In this document: one piece after another, positions 26,521-26,550 of the stretch | Numbering within the stretch: the stretch's first letter is position 1 | Layout of the letters: each line of letters starts with the position of its first letter | Virus record (IMG/VR): IMGVR_UViG_3300030117_001852 | Location: 3,097-29,646 of that record | DNA from: a virus | Direction: 5' to 3' (one strand) | Length of the DNA stretch: 26,550 bases | Notes under the pieces: generated by a model | Told to the model about the DNA's origin: nothing | Database searches by the model: none | What the model saw: the letters and a program-made list of their open reading frames with translations, nothing else | Made by a program: the position numbers and the translations under genes

Positions 26521-26550
26521 GAATCTCCTTACGTACTAATTGCATCGACA

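Overview
The window is phage DNA: an AT-rich (by eye about one third G+C) genome of a short-tailed, T7-morphology podovirus that also carries a tyrosine integrase. The structural genes follow the T7 order portal, scaffold, capsid, tail tube A, tail tube B, gp13-like, gp14-like. Many very small basic or membrane proteins resemble those seen in phages of marine alphaproteobacteria (SAR11-type hosts). The host is therefore inferred to be a marine alphaproteobacterium; nothing in the window proves it. No phage RNA polymerase or DNA polymerase gene is present in these 26.5 kb.

Layout. Minus strand, read from 13.9 kb leftwards: a small Cro-like HTH protein, several small genes, a wHTH replication-type protein, a DUF6362-like HTH protein, an HGGxSTG protein, small terminase, a 300-bp non-coding block, two tiny genes, large terminase, two proteins with a shared C-terminal motif, portal, a Bbp19-like protein, scaffold, capsid, a putative decoration protein, a 48-residue basic protein, tail tube A and B, a gp13-like internal virion protein, and a gp14-like gene cut by the left edge. 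Minus strand, 26.5 to 21.4 kb: two tandem tail-fibre/small-partner gene pairs, then a lysis-type cluster (T4-type lysozyme, holin, small membrane proteins, a cupin). The genes expected after gp14 (gp15/gp16 type) are missing, so the fibre and lysis block probably continues the same late transcription unit through sequence outside the window, as in a circular or permuted map.

Plus strand, 14.06 to 21.02 kb: an HTH repressor-like gene, a RecB-type nuclease, a membrane protein, a probable single-strand annealing protein and an SSB-like protein (a recombination cassette), a LexA DNA-binding-domain-only protein, a DUF3310 protein, small unknown genes, the integrase and a second HTH regulator. Downstream lie TTACTCCC repeats and a complete tRNA-Pro(TGG), which together look like attP.

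The most unusual part is 17.82-19.40 kb. A roughly 70-bp promoter-operator block occurs twice: TTGAC-type -35, perfect palindrome TGCCAAATTGGCA in the spacer, TATATA -10, and an ATG at the predicted transcription start. Between and after the two copies, five copies of AAGGAGGC(T/A)GC link tiny genes. Each copy is at once the Shine-Dalgarno of the next gene and the codons for a C-terminal Lys-Glu-Ala-Ala/Val tail of the previous one. The block ends directly at the integrase, so it may be a repressor-controlled small-gene cassette that also sets integrase expression.
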